From Seonamhaeicola maritimus (GTDB taxonomy: Bacteria > Bacteroidota > Bacteroidia > Flavobacteriales > Flavobacteriaceae), in assembly GCF_008056315.1 (NCBI RefSeq), contig NZ_VRKQ01000024.1, positions 1 through 64,000 of the forward strand: a stretch of 64,000 nt of DNA. Direction: 5' to 3'. Shown here piece after piece: positions 39,789-48,957 of this stretch. The position numbers and the translations under genes are program-made. Every line of letters begins with the position of its first letter. Within the stretch, counting starts at the first letter, position 1. The notes under the pieces were generated by a model. That model searched no databases, was not told the origin of the DNA, and saw only the letters and a program-made list of their open reading frames with translations.

Positions 39789-41063
39789 ATGGCAGTAGAT
39801 TTACTACTAGGACTACAATGGGGAGACGAAGGCAAGGGGAAAATTGTTGACGTACTAACTAAAAACTATAATATTATTGCACGTTTTCAAGGTGGACCTA
39901 ACGCAGGACACACCTTAGTTTTCAACGGGAAAAAGCATGTTTTACATACGATTCCTTCAGGAATATTTCATGATGACGCAACCAACTTAGTAGGTAACGG
40001 TGTAGTAATTGACCCTGTGATTTTTAAAGGTGAACTTGATAAATTGGAAGAACAAGATGTTGATTACAGAAAATCTCTTCTAATTTCCCGAAAAGCGCAT
40101 ATAATTTTACCAACTCACAGATTGTTAGATGCTGCAAGTGAAGCTTCAAAAGGAAAAGCTAAAATTGGTTCTACGCTTAAAGGTATTGGTCCAACTTATA
40201 TGGATAAAACTGGTAGAAATGGCATTAGAGTTGGTGATTTGGAGTTATCAGATTGGAAAGAACGTTATAGAACTTTAGCTGATAAGCATGAGTCTATGAT
40301 TGATTTTTACAATGTTGATATTGAATATGATTTAGAAGAATTGGAATCTGATTTTTTTAAAGCAATTGATGTTTTAAAATCTTTAAAATTTATAGATTCT
40401 GAGGAGTACGTTTATCAAGCGCAAAAATCTGGACAAACAATTCTTGCGGAAGGTGCACAAGGTTCTCTTTTAGACATTGACTTTGGAACATATCCATTTG
40501 TAACTTCAAGTAACACAACTGCTGCCGGAGCATGTACTGGTTTAGGTGTTGCTCCTAACCAGATTGGTGAAGTTTTCGGTATTTTTAAGGCATATACTAC
40601 ACGTGTAGGTTCCGGTCCATTCCCAACAGAGCTATTTGATGAAGATGGAGAAACAATGGGACAAGTAGGAAATGAGTTTGGAGCAACAACAGGAAGAAGA
40701 AGACGTTGCGGATGGCTAGATTTAGTTGCCCTTAAGTATGCTTGTCAAGTAAATGGTGTTACACAACTAAATATGATGAAAGGTGATGTGCTTTCTGGTT
40801 TTAAAACTTTAAAAGTATGTACTGCCTATAAATATAAAGGTGAAATTATTGAACATTTACCTTATAATATAGAGCCAGAAAATGTTGAGCCAGTTTATAC
40901 TGAAATGAACGGATGGGAAGAAGATTTAACTGAAATGACTGAAGCTACTCAATTTCCAAAAGAATTAAATGATTATATTGATTTCTTAGAAAAAGAATTA
41001 GAAATTCCAATTACAATAGTATCAGTTGGTCCAGATAGAAAACAAACTATATTCACCAAGTAA
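39789..41063 (+). CDS. purA: Adenylosuccinate synthetase
   Basis: 424 residues. GTP-binding LQWGDEGKGKIVDVL at the N-terminus, GGPNAGHTLVF, the GIGPTYMDKTGRNG switch region, EGAQGSLLDIDFGTYPFVTSSN and TTGRRRRCGWLDLVAL are all intact. It converts IMP and aspartate to adenylosuccinate with GTP in AMP synthesis. Follows the Fur-family gene by 10 bases, probably co-transcribed, and ends at a strong terminator. Confidence 0.98.
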   Translation: MAVDLLLGLQWGDEGKGKIVDVLTKNYNIIARFQGGPNAGHTLVFNGKKHVLHTIPSGIFHDDATNLVGNGVVIDPVIFKGELDKLEEQDVDYRKSLLISRKAHIILPTHRLLDAASEASKGKAKIGSTLKGIGPTYMDKTGRNGIRVGDLELSDWKERYRTLADKHESMIDFYNVDIEYDLEELESDFFKAIDVLKSLKFIDSEEYVYQAQKSGQTILAEGAQGSLLDIDFGTYPFVTSSNTTAAGACTGLGVAPNQIGEVFGIFKAYTTRVGSGPFPTELFDEDGETMGQVGNEFGATTGRRRRCGWLDLVALKYACQVNGVTQLNMMKGDVLSGFKTLKVCTAYKYKGEIIEHLPYNIEPENVEPVYTEMNGWEEDLTEMTEATQFPKELNDYIDFLEKELEIPITIVSVGPDRKQTIFTK

Positions 41064-41082
41064 ACACTTTAGAATTTAATAT

Positions 41083-41115
41083 AAAAAACGCTTCAAAATA
41101 ATTTGAAGCGTTTTT
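41083..41115 (+). terminator. Rho-independent terminator of purA
   Basis: Stem AAAAACGCTTCAAA / TTTGAAGCGTTTTT, three-base centre, ends in five T. Confidence 0.92.
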
Positions 41116-41174
41116 CGTTTTTTAAATAATCATACATTATAATTATCGTTATTTTTGCCTCAAACATTTTTATT

Positions 41175-43382
41175 TTGAACAAAGCACACCTTATATTCTT
41201 TTTGTTTTTTATAGGTTTCATTTCAACACCAAATTTATATTCTCAAGAGAAAAAGAAAATTGAAATAAAATATGCTGGAAGACTTAATGTTGATGAAGAG
41301 AAGCATCCAGGAGCTAGAATTCTGACAAGAGATGATTCTCAACAAGTACATATAACCCATGAGAGCATAGAAATGTGGTGTGATAGAGCCATTCATTATG
41401 GTAAAGAAAACTATATTGAGGCTTATGGAAATGTAAGGATGAAACAAGCGGACACCGTTAACATGACCTCTAAGTATGTGGAATATAGCGGTATAACGCA
41501 ATTAGCTTTAGCTAGAGGTGAAGTGATTTTACAAGACCCTAAAACCACAGTTTCATCAGATACGCTGTATTTTGATAGATTAAGACAAGAAGCTTTTTAT
41601 AAAAGTGGAGGAACAGTTGTTAAAGATTCAACTACTACTATTACTAGTAAAATTGGAAGGCACTACATGCAAGAAAATAAGTTCAAGTTTGTTGAAGATG
41701 TAGTTTTAGTTAACGATAGTACCACCATAAAATCTAACTTTTTTGATTTCTATTCAGATACTGGGCAAGCCTTTTTATTTGGACCTTCAACTATTACAAC
41801 TCCTGAGAGTACTACCTATTGTGAAAAAGGGTTTTATGATTCTGAAATTGAAGTTGGTTATGCGCTGAAAAATGCAAGAATCGACTACGATAATAGAATT
41901 ATTGAAGGTGATAGTCTTTATTTTGATACAACTAAAGACTTTGCATCAGCCACAAATAATATTAAAGTAACTGATACCATAAACCATAGTATTATTAAAG
42001 GACATTATGCGGAAGTATTTAAAGGTGAAGAAAAAGATTCTGTTTTTATCACCAAAAGAGCCTTAGCAATCACGGTTCAAGAGAATGACTCTATTTATAT
42101 GCATGCCGATAAAATTATGGTAACAGGTAAACCGGACAACAGAATTATTAGGGCATTCTATAACGCTAAAATTTACAAATCTGATTTAAGTGGGAAATCA
42201 GATTCAATACATTCAAATCAAAAAACCGGAATTACAGAGCTAATCAATTTAAATAAATTAGGATCTAATGACAGGTTCTCTACAGCACGGAAACCTATTC
42301 TTTGGAATCTAGAAAACCAAATGACCGGAGACACAATTCATTTAATCTCCAATCCTGATTCAGAAAAAATTGATTCACTTTTAGTTTTCGAAAATGCCTT
42401 TATTATAAGTAAAGACACCATAAGTAAAACAGGTTTCAATCAAATCTTCGGAATGAGGTTAAAAGGTTTGTTTAATGACGAAAACAAACTTCGTCAAGTA
42501 GATATAACCCAAAATGCAGAATCTATATTTTACGCCAGAAATGACCAACAAGAATTAATTGGTATTGACAAAGCTAAATCTGGAAGTATATCCATTCTCT
42601 TTGCCGAAGAAGGCATTGAAGAATATACAAGATTAAATCAAGTAGATGGAAGCTTATCTCCGGAATCACAATATGATGAAAGGGATAAACTGCTAAGAGG
42701 CTTTGATTGGAGAGAAGAAGAACGTCTTAATAGTATAGAAGATTTATTTAAAGATGATCCTCCTTTAGAATTACCTATTATAAAAGGGCTTGAAGATTAT
42801 GTTCCACAAGATGATTTTTTTGATTTGGAATTATTGGAACGGATTAGTCAAGCTGGTGGGCATGCACCAAAAAACATCAAACATAATCCATTTATCAACC
42901 CCGATAACACTTCCCCATTCCAGCAGACAACTTCGAATGTAATTTCAAACGATTATAAACCTGAAAATTTATTAAAATCTCCTGATAATTTAGAATCAAA
43001 TTATTGGTATAAATCTAATACCAAAATATTGAGAAATGCTACTTTAGCTCCTGATCAATCCAAAACAGCCTCAATAATAGAGGCTATAAAACCAAATACA
43101 GCTTTTATTGCTCAATTCGTCTCAAAATATAAAGGAGTTTTTAAAATGACAGTATGGGTTAAAGGAGAAGGGACAATGAAGATTTGGCTTCAAGAAGGTG
43201 GAGGAGATGATACAACTTATGAATCTTTGGAAATAAAACTAAATTCTAAATGGACGGAACATTCAATTACATGTTCAAAAGAAGATGATGGAAATAAAAT
43301 TAAAGTAATTATTAATCAAATTAATTCTTCGGAAAGTGTCCAGTTTTGGAAAGCAGAACTAGTAAAGATATTTGATGAATAA
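41175..43382 (+). CDS. OstA/LptA-like outer-membrane biogenesis protein with extra C-terminal domain
   Basis: 735 residues from TTG 41175, taken because the signal peptide (HLIFFLFFIGFISTPNLYSQ) begins there and the next ATG is inside the mature domain. The OstA/LptA fold repeats through about residues 30-590: HITHESIEMWCDRAIHYGK, YIEAYGNVRMKQADT, TTVSSDTLYFDRLRQEAFY. Such proteins help carry LPS or LOS across the periplasm. After a proline/aspartate-rich linker the last 130 residues (about 600-735) form a beta-rich domain with WYKSN, FKMTVWVKGEG and WLQEGGGDD, like a carbohydrate-binding jelly roll. A -7 box TATTTTTG at 41150-41157 implies a leader of only about ten bases. Confidence 0.85.
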   Translation: MNKAHLIFFLFFIGFISTPNLYSQEKKKIEIKYAGRLNVDEEKHPGARILTRDDSQQVHITHESIEMWCDRAIHYGKENYIEAYGNVRMKQADTVNMTSKYVEYSGITQLALARGEVILQDPKTTVSSDTLYFDRLRQEAFYKSGGTVVKDSTTTITSKIGRHYMQENKFKFVEDVVLVNDSTTIKSNFFDFYSDTGQAFLFGPSTITTPESTTYCEKGFYDSEIEVGYALKNARIDYDNRIIEGDSLYFDTTKDFASATNNIKVTDTINHSIIKGHYAEVFKGEEKDSVFITKRALAITVQENDSIYMHADKIMVTGKPDNRIIRAFYNAKIYKSDLSGKSDSIHSNQKTGITELINLNKLGSNDRFSTARKPILWNLENQMTGDTIHLISNPDSEKIDSLLVFENAFIISKDTISKTGFNQIFGMRLKGLFNDENKLRQVDITQNAESIFYARNDQQELIGIDKAKSGSISILFAEEGIEEYTRLNQVDGSLSPESQYDERDKLLRGFDWREEERLNSIEDLFKDDPPLELPIIKGLEDYVPQDDFFDLELLERISQAGGHAPKNIKHNPFINPDNTSPFQQTTSNVISNDYKPENLLKSPDNLESNYWYKSNTKILRNATLAPDQSKTASIIEAIKPNTAFIAQFVSKYKGVFKMTVWVKGEGTMKIWLQEGGGDDTTYESLEIKLNSKWTEHSITCSKEDDGNKIKVIINQINSSESVQFWKAELVKIFDE

Positions 43383-43386
43383 AACG

Positions 43387-44568
43387 ATGACCTCAGACTT
43401 CCTTAAATACCAAGCACAGACAACACCACATCCGTTGGCAATGGAAATTTCGCATGCTACTGGTTCATTTATATACGACGCAAAAAATAAAGCTTACCTA
43501 GATTTTGTTGCTGGAGTATCTGCTTGTTCTTTAGGGCATAGTCACCCAAAAGTTGTAAACGCCATAAAAGAACAACTTGATAAGTATATGCATGTTATGG
43601 TTTATGGTGAATATATCCAAAAACCAGCAGTAGAATTGGTAAAACTACTGGCTAAAAAACTTCCAGAGTCACTTGAGAAAACTTATTTAACCAATTCAGG
43701 TACTGAAGCCGTTGAAGGTGCATTAAAACTAGCTAAAAGAGCAACAGGAAGAAGTGAAATTATAGCAGCTAATAAAGGATATCATGGTAATACTTTGGGC
43801 TCTATGAGCGTCATGGGATTTGAAGAACGGAAACAAGCTTTTAGACCACTACTTCCTGATGTAAAATTTATAGAGTTCAATTCTGAAAAAGATTTACCTC
43901 AAATAACCGAGAAAACGGCTTGTATTATTCTTGAAACAATTCAAGGTGGTGCAGGTTTTATTGAACCAAAAAATGATTATTTACACAAGGTTAGACAAAG
44001 ATGCAATGAAACTGGAACGCTTTTAATTTTAGATGAAATTCAACCTGGCATTGGAAGAACTGGTAAGCTTTTTGGGTTTGAGCATTATAATTGCATTCCT
44101 GATATTTTAGTAACTGGTAAGGCCCTAGGAGGAGGAATGCCAATTGGAGCATTTACTGCTTCTAGTAAATTGATGGATTTATTAATGGACAATCCCAAAT
44201 TAGGGCATATTACCACTTTTGGTGGGCACCCAGTTATTTCAGCATCCGCTTTAGCTACATTAAAAGAAATAACAGAAAGTGATTTAATGGAGCAAGCATT
44301 AGAAAAAGAAAAGCTTATTCGAAAGTTATTAATCCATCCTCTTATAAAAGAAATAAGAGGAAAGGGATTAATGCTAGCTATTATAACAGACTCTGCCGAA
44401 ATTGCAAACGCTTTAATTTTAAATTCTCAGGACCAAGGGTTAATACTCTTCTGGCTTCTTTTTGAACTAAAAGCAGTGAGAATAACTCCGCCATTAACCA
44501 TTTCAAATGATGAAATTATTAAAGGCTGCTCCGTAATTATTGGTGTTTTAAATTCTATACAGCAATAA
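43387..44568 (+). CDS. Class III PLP-dependent aminotransferase
   Basis: 393 residues from ATG 43387, which gives the usual start MTSDFLKYQAQTTPHPLAME; an upstream ATG at 43372 would overlap the OstA-like gene by 11 bases. PLP-binding features: NSGTEAVEGALKLAKRATGR, ILDEIQPGIGRTGKLFGFEHY with the cofactor Asp, and the Schiff-base Lys in ILVTGKALGGGMP. The family includes acetylornithine, 4-aminobutyrate and ornithine aminotransferases; this flavobacterial subgroup is not assigned to a substrate. It starts 4 bases after the OstA-like gene, so they are probably in one operon. Confidence 0.93.
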   Translation: MTSDFLKYQAQTTPHPLAMEISHATGSFIYDAKNKAYLDFVAGVSACSLGHSHPKVVNAIKEQLDKYMHVMVYGEYIQKPAVELVKLLAKKLPESLEKTYLTNSGTEAVEGALKLAKRATGRSEIIAANKGYHGNTLGSMSVMGFEERKQAFRPLLPDVKFIEFNSEKDLPQITEKTACIILETIQGGAGFIEPKNDYLHKVRQRCNETGTLLILDEIQPGIGRTGKLFGFEHYNCIPDILVTGKALGGGMPIGAFTASSKLMDLLMDNPKLGHITTFGGHPVISASALATLKEITESDLMEQALEKEKLIRKLLIHPLIKEIRGKGLMLAIITDSAEIANALILNSQDQGLILFWLLFELKAVRITPPLTISNDEIIKGCSVIIGVLNSIQQ

Positions 44569-44724
44569 ACTTTCATAACCAATATTCTGATTATCAATTC
44601 AAAACACTCTTATTAATTAAAGTTTCATCTGTTCATTACTTTGTTAAAAACATTTAGGTTGCTTAACAAAATAAAGCAAATAGAAGCTTAAATTTATTAA
44701 AGTAGAACACTTACTAATGTGCTT

Positions 44725-46113
44725 ATGGAGTTTAGTCATAACGACAACAACAATTTGCCTCTTACCAAGTTTGAATCGATGTTAAAAACAAATCATATAT
44801 TGTTCTTCGATTCTGAAGAATTCGAAAACATCATCCATCACTATTTAAATCAAGGAAAAATTGCTTTAGCTAAAAAGGCCATTAAACTAGGGTTGGATCA
44901 ACATCCAACCTCTATTAATTTAAGGCTATTCAAAGTTGAAGTTTATGTTTTTGAAGACAAACTTGTAGACGCAGATACCCTATTAAACGAACTTTATAGC
45001 TTAGACCCAACGAATGAAGAAATCTACATTCAAAAAGCTAATGTTTTATCAAAAAAAGACCAACATCAAAAAGCTATTGATGTCTTAAAAAAAGCCCTTA
45101 CCTTAACTGATGACTTGGTTGATTTGTACTCTTTGATTGGAATGGAATACCTATTCCTAGACAAGTATGAAGAGGCCAAAACCTATTTCATGAAATGTTT
45201 AGAAGCAGATTTACAAGATTATTCTGCTCTATATAACATCATTTATTGTTTTGAGTTTTTAAATCAGAATGAAGATGCTATCTCATATTTAAATGTGTTT
45301 TTAGACAAAAACCCATATTGTGAAGTAGCATGGCATCAATTAGGTAAACAATACATGTTCTTAAAAAATTATGAGAAGGCACTAACCGCTTATGATTTCG
45401 CAATAATTTCTGATGACACATTTGTTGGCGCCTATTTAGAACGCGGTAAAGTACTAGAGAAATTAAACCGTTACGAAGATGCCATTGAGAATTATAGTAT
45501 TACTTTAAAACTTGACGAACCCACTTCGTTTGCGCTGTTACGCATCGGATCGTGCTATGAGAAATTAAAAAATGATGATTTAGCAGTACAATATTATTAT
45601 AAAACGGTCCATGAAGACCCTTTACTAGACAAAGGATGGATAGCCATCACAAAGTTTTACAATAAAAAGAAAAATTATCAAAAAGCACTTTATTATATAA
45701 ACAAAGCTATTAATATTGATGCTGAAAATGTCACATACTGGAAACTATACTCTCACATTAATCAAAGACTAAATCTTTTTGAAGAAGCTGAAAGAGGCTT
45801 TAAAAAAACTCTGGAATTAGGTAATTATGAGTTAAATACTTGGTTATCTAGAGGTGACTTACTTATTAAACTTGGCGAACCACAAGCAGCAATTTACAAT
45901 TTTGAACAAGCCAATGAATTTTATCCAGAAAATGCAGAAATTGAGTATAGACTTGCAGGATTATATTTCTTACTTAATGAAAATGAAAAGGGCAAGTTTC
46001 ATTTAAAAAACGGGCTTAAATATAACAATGAGTACTCTTTTATTTTGGAAGAACTTTTCCCTAAAGTTTCAAATAGAATACTTGTCAGAAACCTACTAAA
46101 ACAAAATTTATAA
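44725..46113 (+). CDS. Tetratricopeptide-repeat protein
   Basis: 462 residues from ATG 44725. No signal peptide or membrane segment, so cytoplasmic. Nearly the whole length is TPR repeats, about ten, e.g. IYIQKANVLSKKDQHQKAID, LYSLIGMEYLFLDKYEEAK and FVGAYLERGKVLEKLNRYED. It should serve as a protein-interaction scaffold; partner unknown. 55 bases separate it from the first DUF368 gene. Confidence 0.92.
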   Translation: MEFSHNDNNNLPLTKFESMLKTNHILFFDSEEFENIIHHYLNQGKIALAKKAIKLGLDQHPTSINLRLFKVEVYVFEDKLVDADTLLNELYSLDPTNEEIYIQKANVLSKKDQHQKAIDVLKKALTLTDDLVDLYSLIGMEYLFLDKYEEAKTYFMKCLEADLQDYSALYNIIYCFEFLNQNEDAISYLNVFLDKNPYCEVAWHQLGKQYMFLKNYEKALTAYDFAIISDDTFVGAYLERGKVLEKLNRYEDAIENYSITLKLDEPTSFALLRIGSCYEKLKNDDLAVQYYYKTVHEDPLLDKGWIAITKFYNKKKNYQKALYYINKAINIDAENVTYWKLYSHINQRLNLFEEAERGFKKTLELGNYELNTWLSRGDLLIKLGEPQAAIYNFEQANEFYPENAEIEYRLAGLYFLLNENEKGKFHLKNGLKYNNEYSFILEELFPKVSNRILVRNLLKQNL

Positions 46114-46168
46114 TTTAAAACCTTAAGTTAAATTGCATACCTTTGGTTTTCGCTTAAAAACCGAATTA

Positions 46169-47092
46169 ATGCAAAGACGTTTTTCTGATTATTTAATTAT
46201 TTCTTTAAAAGGTTTAGCCATGGGAGCTGCCGATGTTGTTCCAGGCGTTTCTGGTGGGACTATAGCCTTTATTTCTGGTATATACGAAGAGTTAATTACC
46301 TCACTAAACAACATCAATTTTTCACTTTTTAAGACTTTAAAAAACGAAGGTTTTAAAGCTGCTTGGAGTCAATTAAACGGCAACTTTTTATTGGCTTTAT
46401 TCGTTGGTATTGGAATAAGTGTTTTATCTCTTTCCAAGGGGTTAGCATGGGTATTGCACCATCATCCCATATTGATATGGTCTTTCTTTTTCGGACTTGT
46501 TTTAGCAAGTATTATTTTTATAGGAAAGCAAATAAAAAAATGGAATATTCCAATTATTATTGGCTTAATTGCGGGGGCATTAGTAGCCTATTATATTACA
46601 ACTATTCCTTCATTAGCAAGTTCTAATTCTGGAAGTTTATTTTTATTTCTTGCAGGAGCTTTAGCTATTTGCGCCATGATTTTACCCGGTATTTCGGGAG
46701 CTTTTATTTTAGTTTTACTTGGGGCCTATCAACCCGTTTTAGAAGCTCTAAATAATAAAGACATAAAAACTATTTTAATTATAGGTTTGGGTGCCATTGT
46801 TGGTTTATTGTTATTCTCAAAACTTTTAAAATGGTTATTTAAAAATTATCACAACCTAACACTGGCTATTTTAACAGGGTTTATTTTAGGCTCATTAAAC
46901 AAAATTTGGCCTTGGAAAAAAGTTCTATCGTTCAGAACAAATTCTAAAGGAGAACAAGTTCCTTTTTTAGAAGAAAGCATCTCCCCTCTTTCTTTTGAAG
47001 GAGATAATCAATTGGCCATTGCAGTTTGCTTAATAATTCTTGGTTTTGCCACCATTTTCATTCTTGAAAAATTAGGTTCTAAAAAACAATAA
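46169..47092 (+). CDS. DUF368 membrane protein, first of a tandem pair
   Basis: 307 residues from ATG 46169, preferred to TTG 46133 because the family starts with basic residues before KGLAMGAADVVPGVSGGT. Eight or so hydrophobic segments are visible, with a second glycine-rich half repeat ICAMILPGISGAFILVLLGAYQ. The two related halves suggest an inverted-repeat transporter fold. The family is DUF368; bacterial relatives have been linked to undecaprenyl phosphate translocation, but that assignment rests on family knowledge, not this sequence. Its stop overlaps the start of the next DUF368 gene. Confidence 0.9.
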   Translation: MQRRFSDYLIISLKGLAMGAADVVPGVSGGTIAFISGIYEELITSLNNINFSLFKTLKNEGFKAAWSQLNGNFLLALFVGIGISVLSLSKGLAWVLHHHPILIWSFFFGLVLASIIFIGKQIKKWNIPIIIGLIAGALVAYYITTIPSLASSNSGSLFLFLAGALAICAMILPGISGAFILVLLGAYQPVLEALNNKDIKTILIIGLGAIVGLLLFSKLLKWLFKNYHNLTLAILTGFILGSLNKIWPWKKVLSFRTNSKGEQVPFLEESISPLSFEGDNQLAIAVCLIILGFATIFILEKLGSKKQ

Positions 47093-48111
47093 TGCAAAGT
47101 ACCAGAAGATTTAGAGACAAAATATTTCTAGTCCTAAAAGGCCTAGGCATGGGTGCTGCCAATAAAGTTCCTGGGGTGTCTGGTGGTGTTGTGGCTTTTG
47201 TTGCAGGATTTTATGAAGAGTTTATTTATTCGCTTCAAAAATTTAACGGTAAAGCCTTTAAACTTTTAATCAATGGTCGTTTTAAAAGTTTCTTCAGATA
47301 TATTAATGGTGTCTTTATTTGTCTTCTTTTTTCAGGAATGATTATTAGTTATTTTAGTGTTTCTAAAATATTGGACTACCTCATAATCCATTATGAATTG
47401 CATGTTTGGAGTGTTTTCTTTGGAATGATAATAGGCTCTATTTATTATATAAGTAAAGATTTTGAAGATTGGTGTACTAAAACTTTTCTTTTTCTTGTAA
47501 AAGGAATTATTATAGGTATCAGTATTAGTTTTCTAGACCCCGCAACCGAAAATGACAATCTCTTATTTGTCTTTTTCTGTGGAATAATTAGTGTATCAGG
47601 AATGACACTTCCAGGGTTTTCGGGTTCTTTTATTTTAATACTAATGGGTAACTACGTTTTGCTATTAGTAGATTCTGTGAACGCCTTATATGATACTATT
47701 TTTGATGTGTTTTCAGGCGATTTTTCGTTTACCGCAAATGCAGAAAGAATAAGAATGTTAAAAGTTCTTGGGGTTTTCACTTTGGGCTCTGTAGCAGGAT
47801 TGGTAACCTTTTCTCATATACTAAACTATGTTTTAAAACATTACAGAAACATTACACTTTCTCTATTGATGGGATTCATCATTGGGTCTTTAGGTGTTGT
47901 GTGGCCTTGGAAAAGAACCATCCATAAAACAGCTACTGATGGAAGTTTTATTTTAGATTCTAGAGGAGAAAAAATCATAGAGAATTATGAACGATTTATG
48001 CCAGACTTAAGTGGAGAAACCTATTTAGCAATTGGTTTTATAGTTGTTGGAATTTTAATAGTTTTGGCCCTTGAATGGTACGGACAAAAAACAAGAAAAG
48101 TAAAGTCATGA
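47092..48111 (+). CDS. DUF368 membrane protein, second of a tandem pair
   Basis: 339 residues; ATG shares its first base with the previous stop codon. Family motifs KGLGMGAANKVPGVSGGVV and SGMTLPGFSGSFILILMGNY appear at the same places as in the gene upstream, but the loops differ, so the pair is an old duplication. Note NKVPG here against DVVPG in the first copy. Polytopic inner-membrane protein, probable lipid carrier translocase by family. The stop TGA overlaps the aroE start. Confidence 0.9.
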   Translation: MQSTRRFRDKIFLVLKGLGMGAANKVPGVSGGVVAFVAGFYEEFIYSLQKFNGKAFKLLINGRFKSFFRYINGVFICLLFSGMIISYFSVSKILDYLIIHYELHVWSVFFGMIIGSIYYISKDFEDWCTKTFLFLVKGIIIGISISFLDPATENDNLLFVFFCGIISVSGMTLPGFSGSFILILMGNYVLLLVDSVNALYDTIFDVFSGDFSFTANAERIRMLKVLGVFTLGSVAGLVTFSHILNYVLKHYRNITLSLLMGFIIGSLGVVWPWKRTIHKTATDGSFILDSRGEKIIENYERFMPDLSGETYLAIGFIVVGILIVLALEWYGQKTRKVKS

Positions 48112-48848
48112 ACAAACTAGGCCTTTTAGGAAAAAACATTTCATATTCATTTTCAAGAACCTATTTCAAATCTAAATTTGAAAAAGAACAGATTACAGAT
48201 ACTTCTTATGAAAATTTTGATATTGAATCTATTGATTTGTTTCCTTCAATTGTAAAGAATATCGAAGGTTTAAAAGGCATGAATGTAACTATTCCTTATA
48301 AAGAGGTTGTAATGCCTTTTCTTGATAAAATAAATAAAAAAGCAGAAGAGATTGGTGCAGTAAACACCATTAGAATAACTAAAAAAGGTAAACTGGTTGG
48401 TTATAATACAGATTGTTACGGTTTCAAAAAATCTATAAAACCACACATAAAACCACATCACAAAAAAGCCTTAATTCTAGGTACTGGTGGTGCCAGTAAA
48501 GCAATAGCTTTCACTTTAAAAGAACTGGGAATAACCTATAAAAATGTATCAAGAAGACCGGGTGAAAATATTGGTTTTACTTATGATGACTTAACAGAAA
48601 AAGTTATTGCTAAAAACACCATTATTATAAACTGTACACCCTTGGGGACCTTTCCTGATATTGAACAATGCCCTAACATACCTTATAAAGGCATTACTGA
48701 TAAACACATTTTGTTCGATTTAATTTACAATCCTGAAGAAACAAAATTCTTAAAACAAGGTAAATTAAATGGCGCTATTACTATTAACGGACTTAAAATG
48801 CTAGAGTTACAAGCAGAAAAAGCTTGGTCTATCTGGAATTTAAAGTAA
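48108..48848 (+). CDS. aroE: Shikimate dehydrogenase
   Basis: 246 residues from ATG 48108, in an ATGA overlap with the DUF368 stop. Motifs: KLGLLGKNISYSFSRTYF with the substrate-binding serines, MNVTIPYKE with the catalytic Lys, GAVNTIR, YNTDCYGF and the dinucleotide-binding LGTGGASKAIA, then NCTPLGTFPD. Slightly short for AroE, as usual in Bacteroidota. It reduces 3-dehydroshikimate with NADPH in aromatic amino acid synthesis. Co-translated with two DUF368 genes. Confidence 0.97.
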   Translation: MNKLGLLGKNISYSFSRTYFKSKFEKEQITDTSYENFDIESIDLFPSIVKNIEGLKGMNVTIPYKEVVMPFLDKINKKAEEIGAVNTIRITKKGKLVGYNTDCYGFKKSIKPHIKPHHKKALILGTGGASKAIAFTLKELGITYKNVSRRPGENIGFTYDDLTEKVIAKNTIIINCTPLGTFPDIEQCPNIPYKGITDKHILFDLIYNPEETKFLKQGKLNGAITINGLKMLELQAEKAWSIWNLK

Positions 48849-48854
48849 GAAACG

Positions 48855-48888
48855 TTTGCTAAATAGTTAAAACACCCATCTATCTTTG
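48855..48888 (+). promoter_or_regulatory. Promoter of the DUF349 gene
   Basis: TTTG at 48855-48858 and TATCTTTG at 48881-48888 with a 22-base spacer exactly match the Bacteroidota promoter. The start codon is 69 bases further on. Confidence 0.75.
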
Positions 48889-48957
48889 TAAATATATATA
48901 GTTGTTAGTATCTTTAATGACTGAACAATTCTATTTTGAACCTTAACATTTTTTAAA

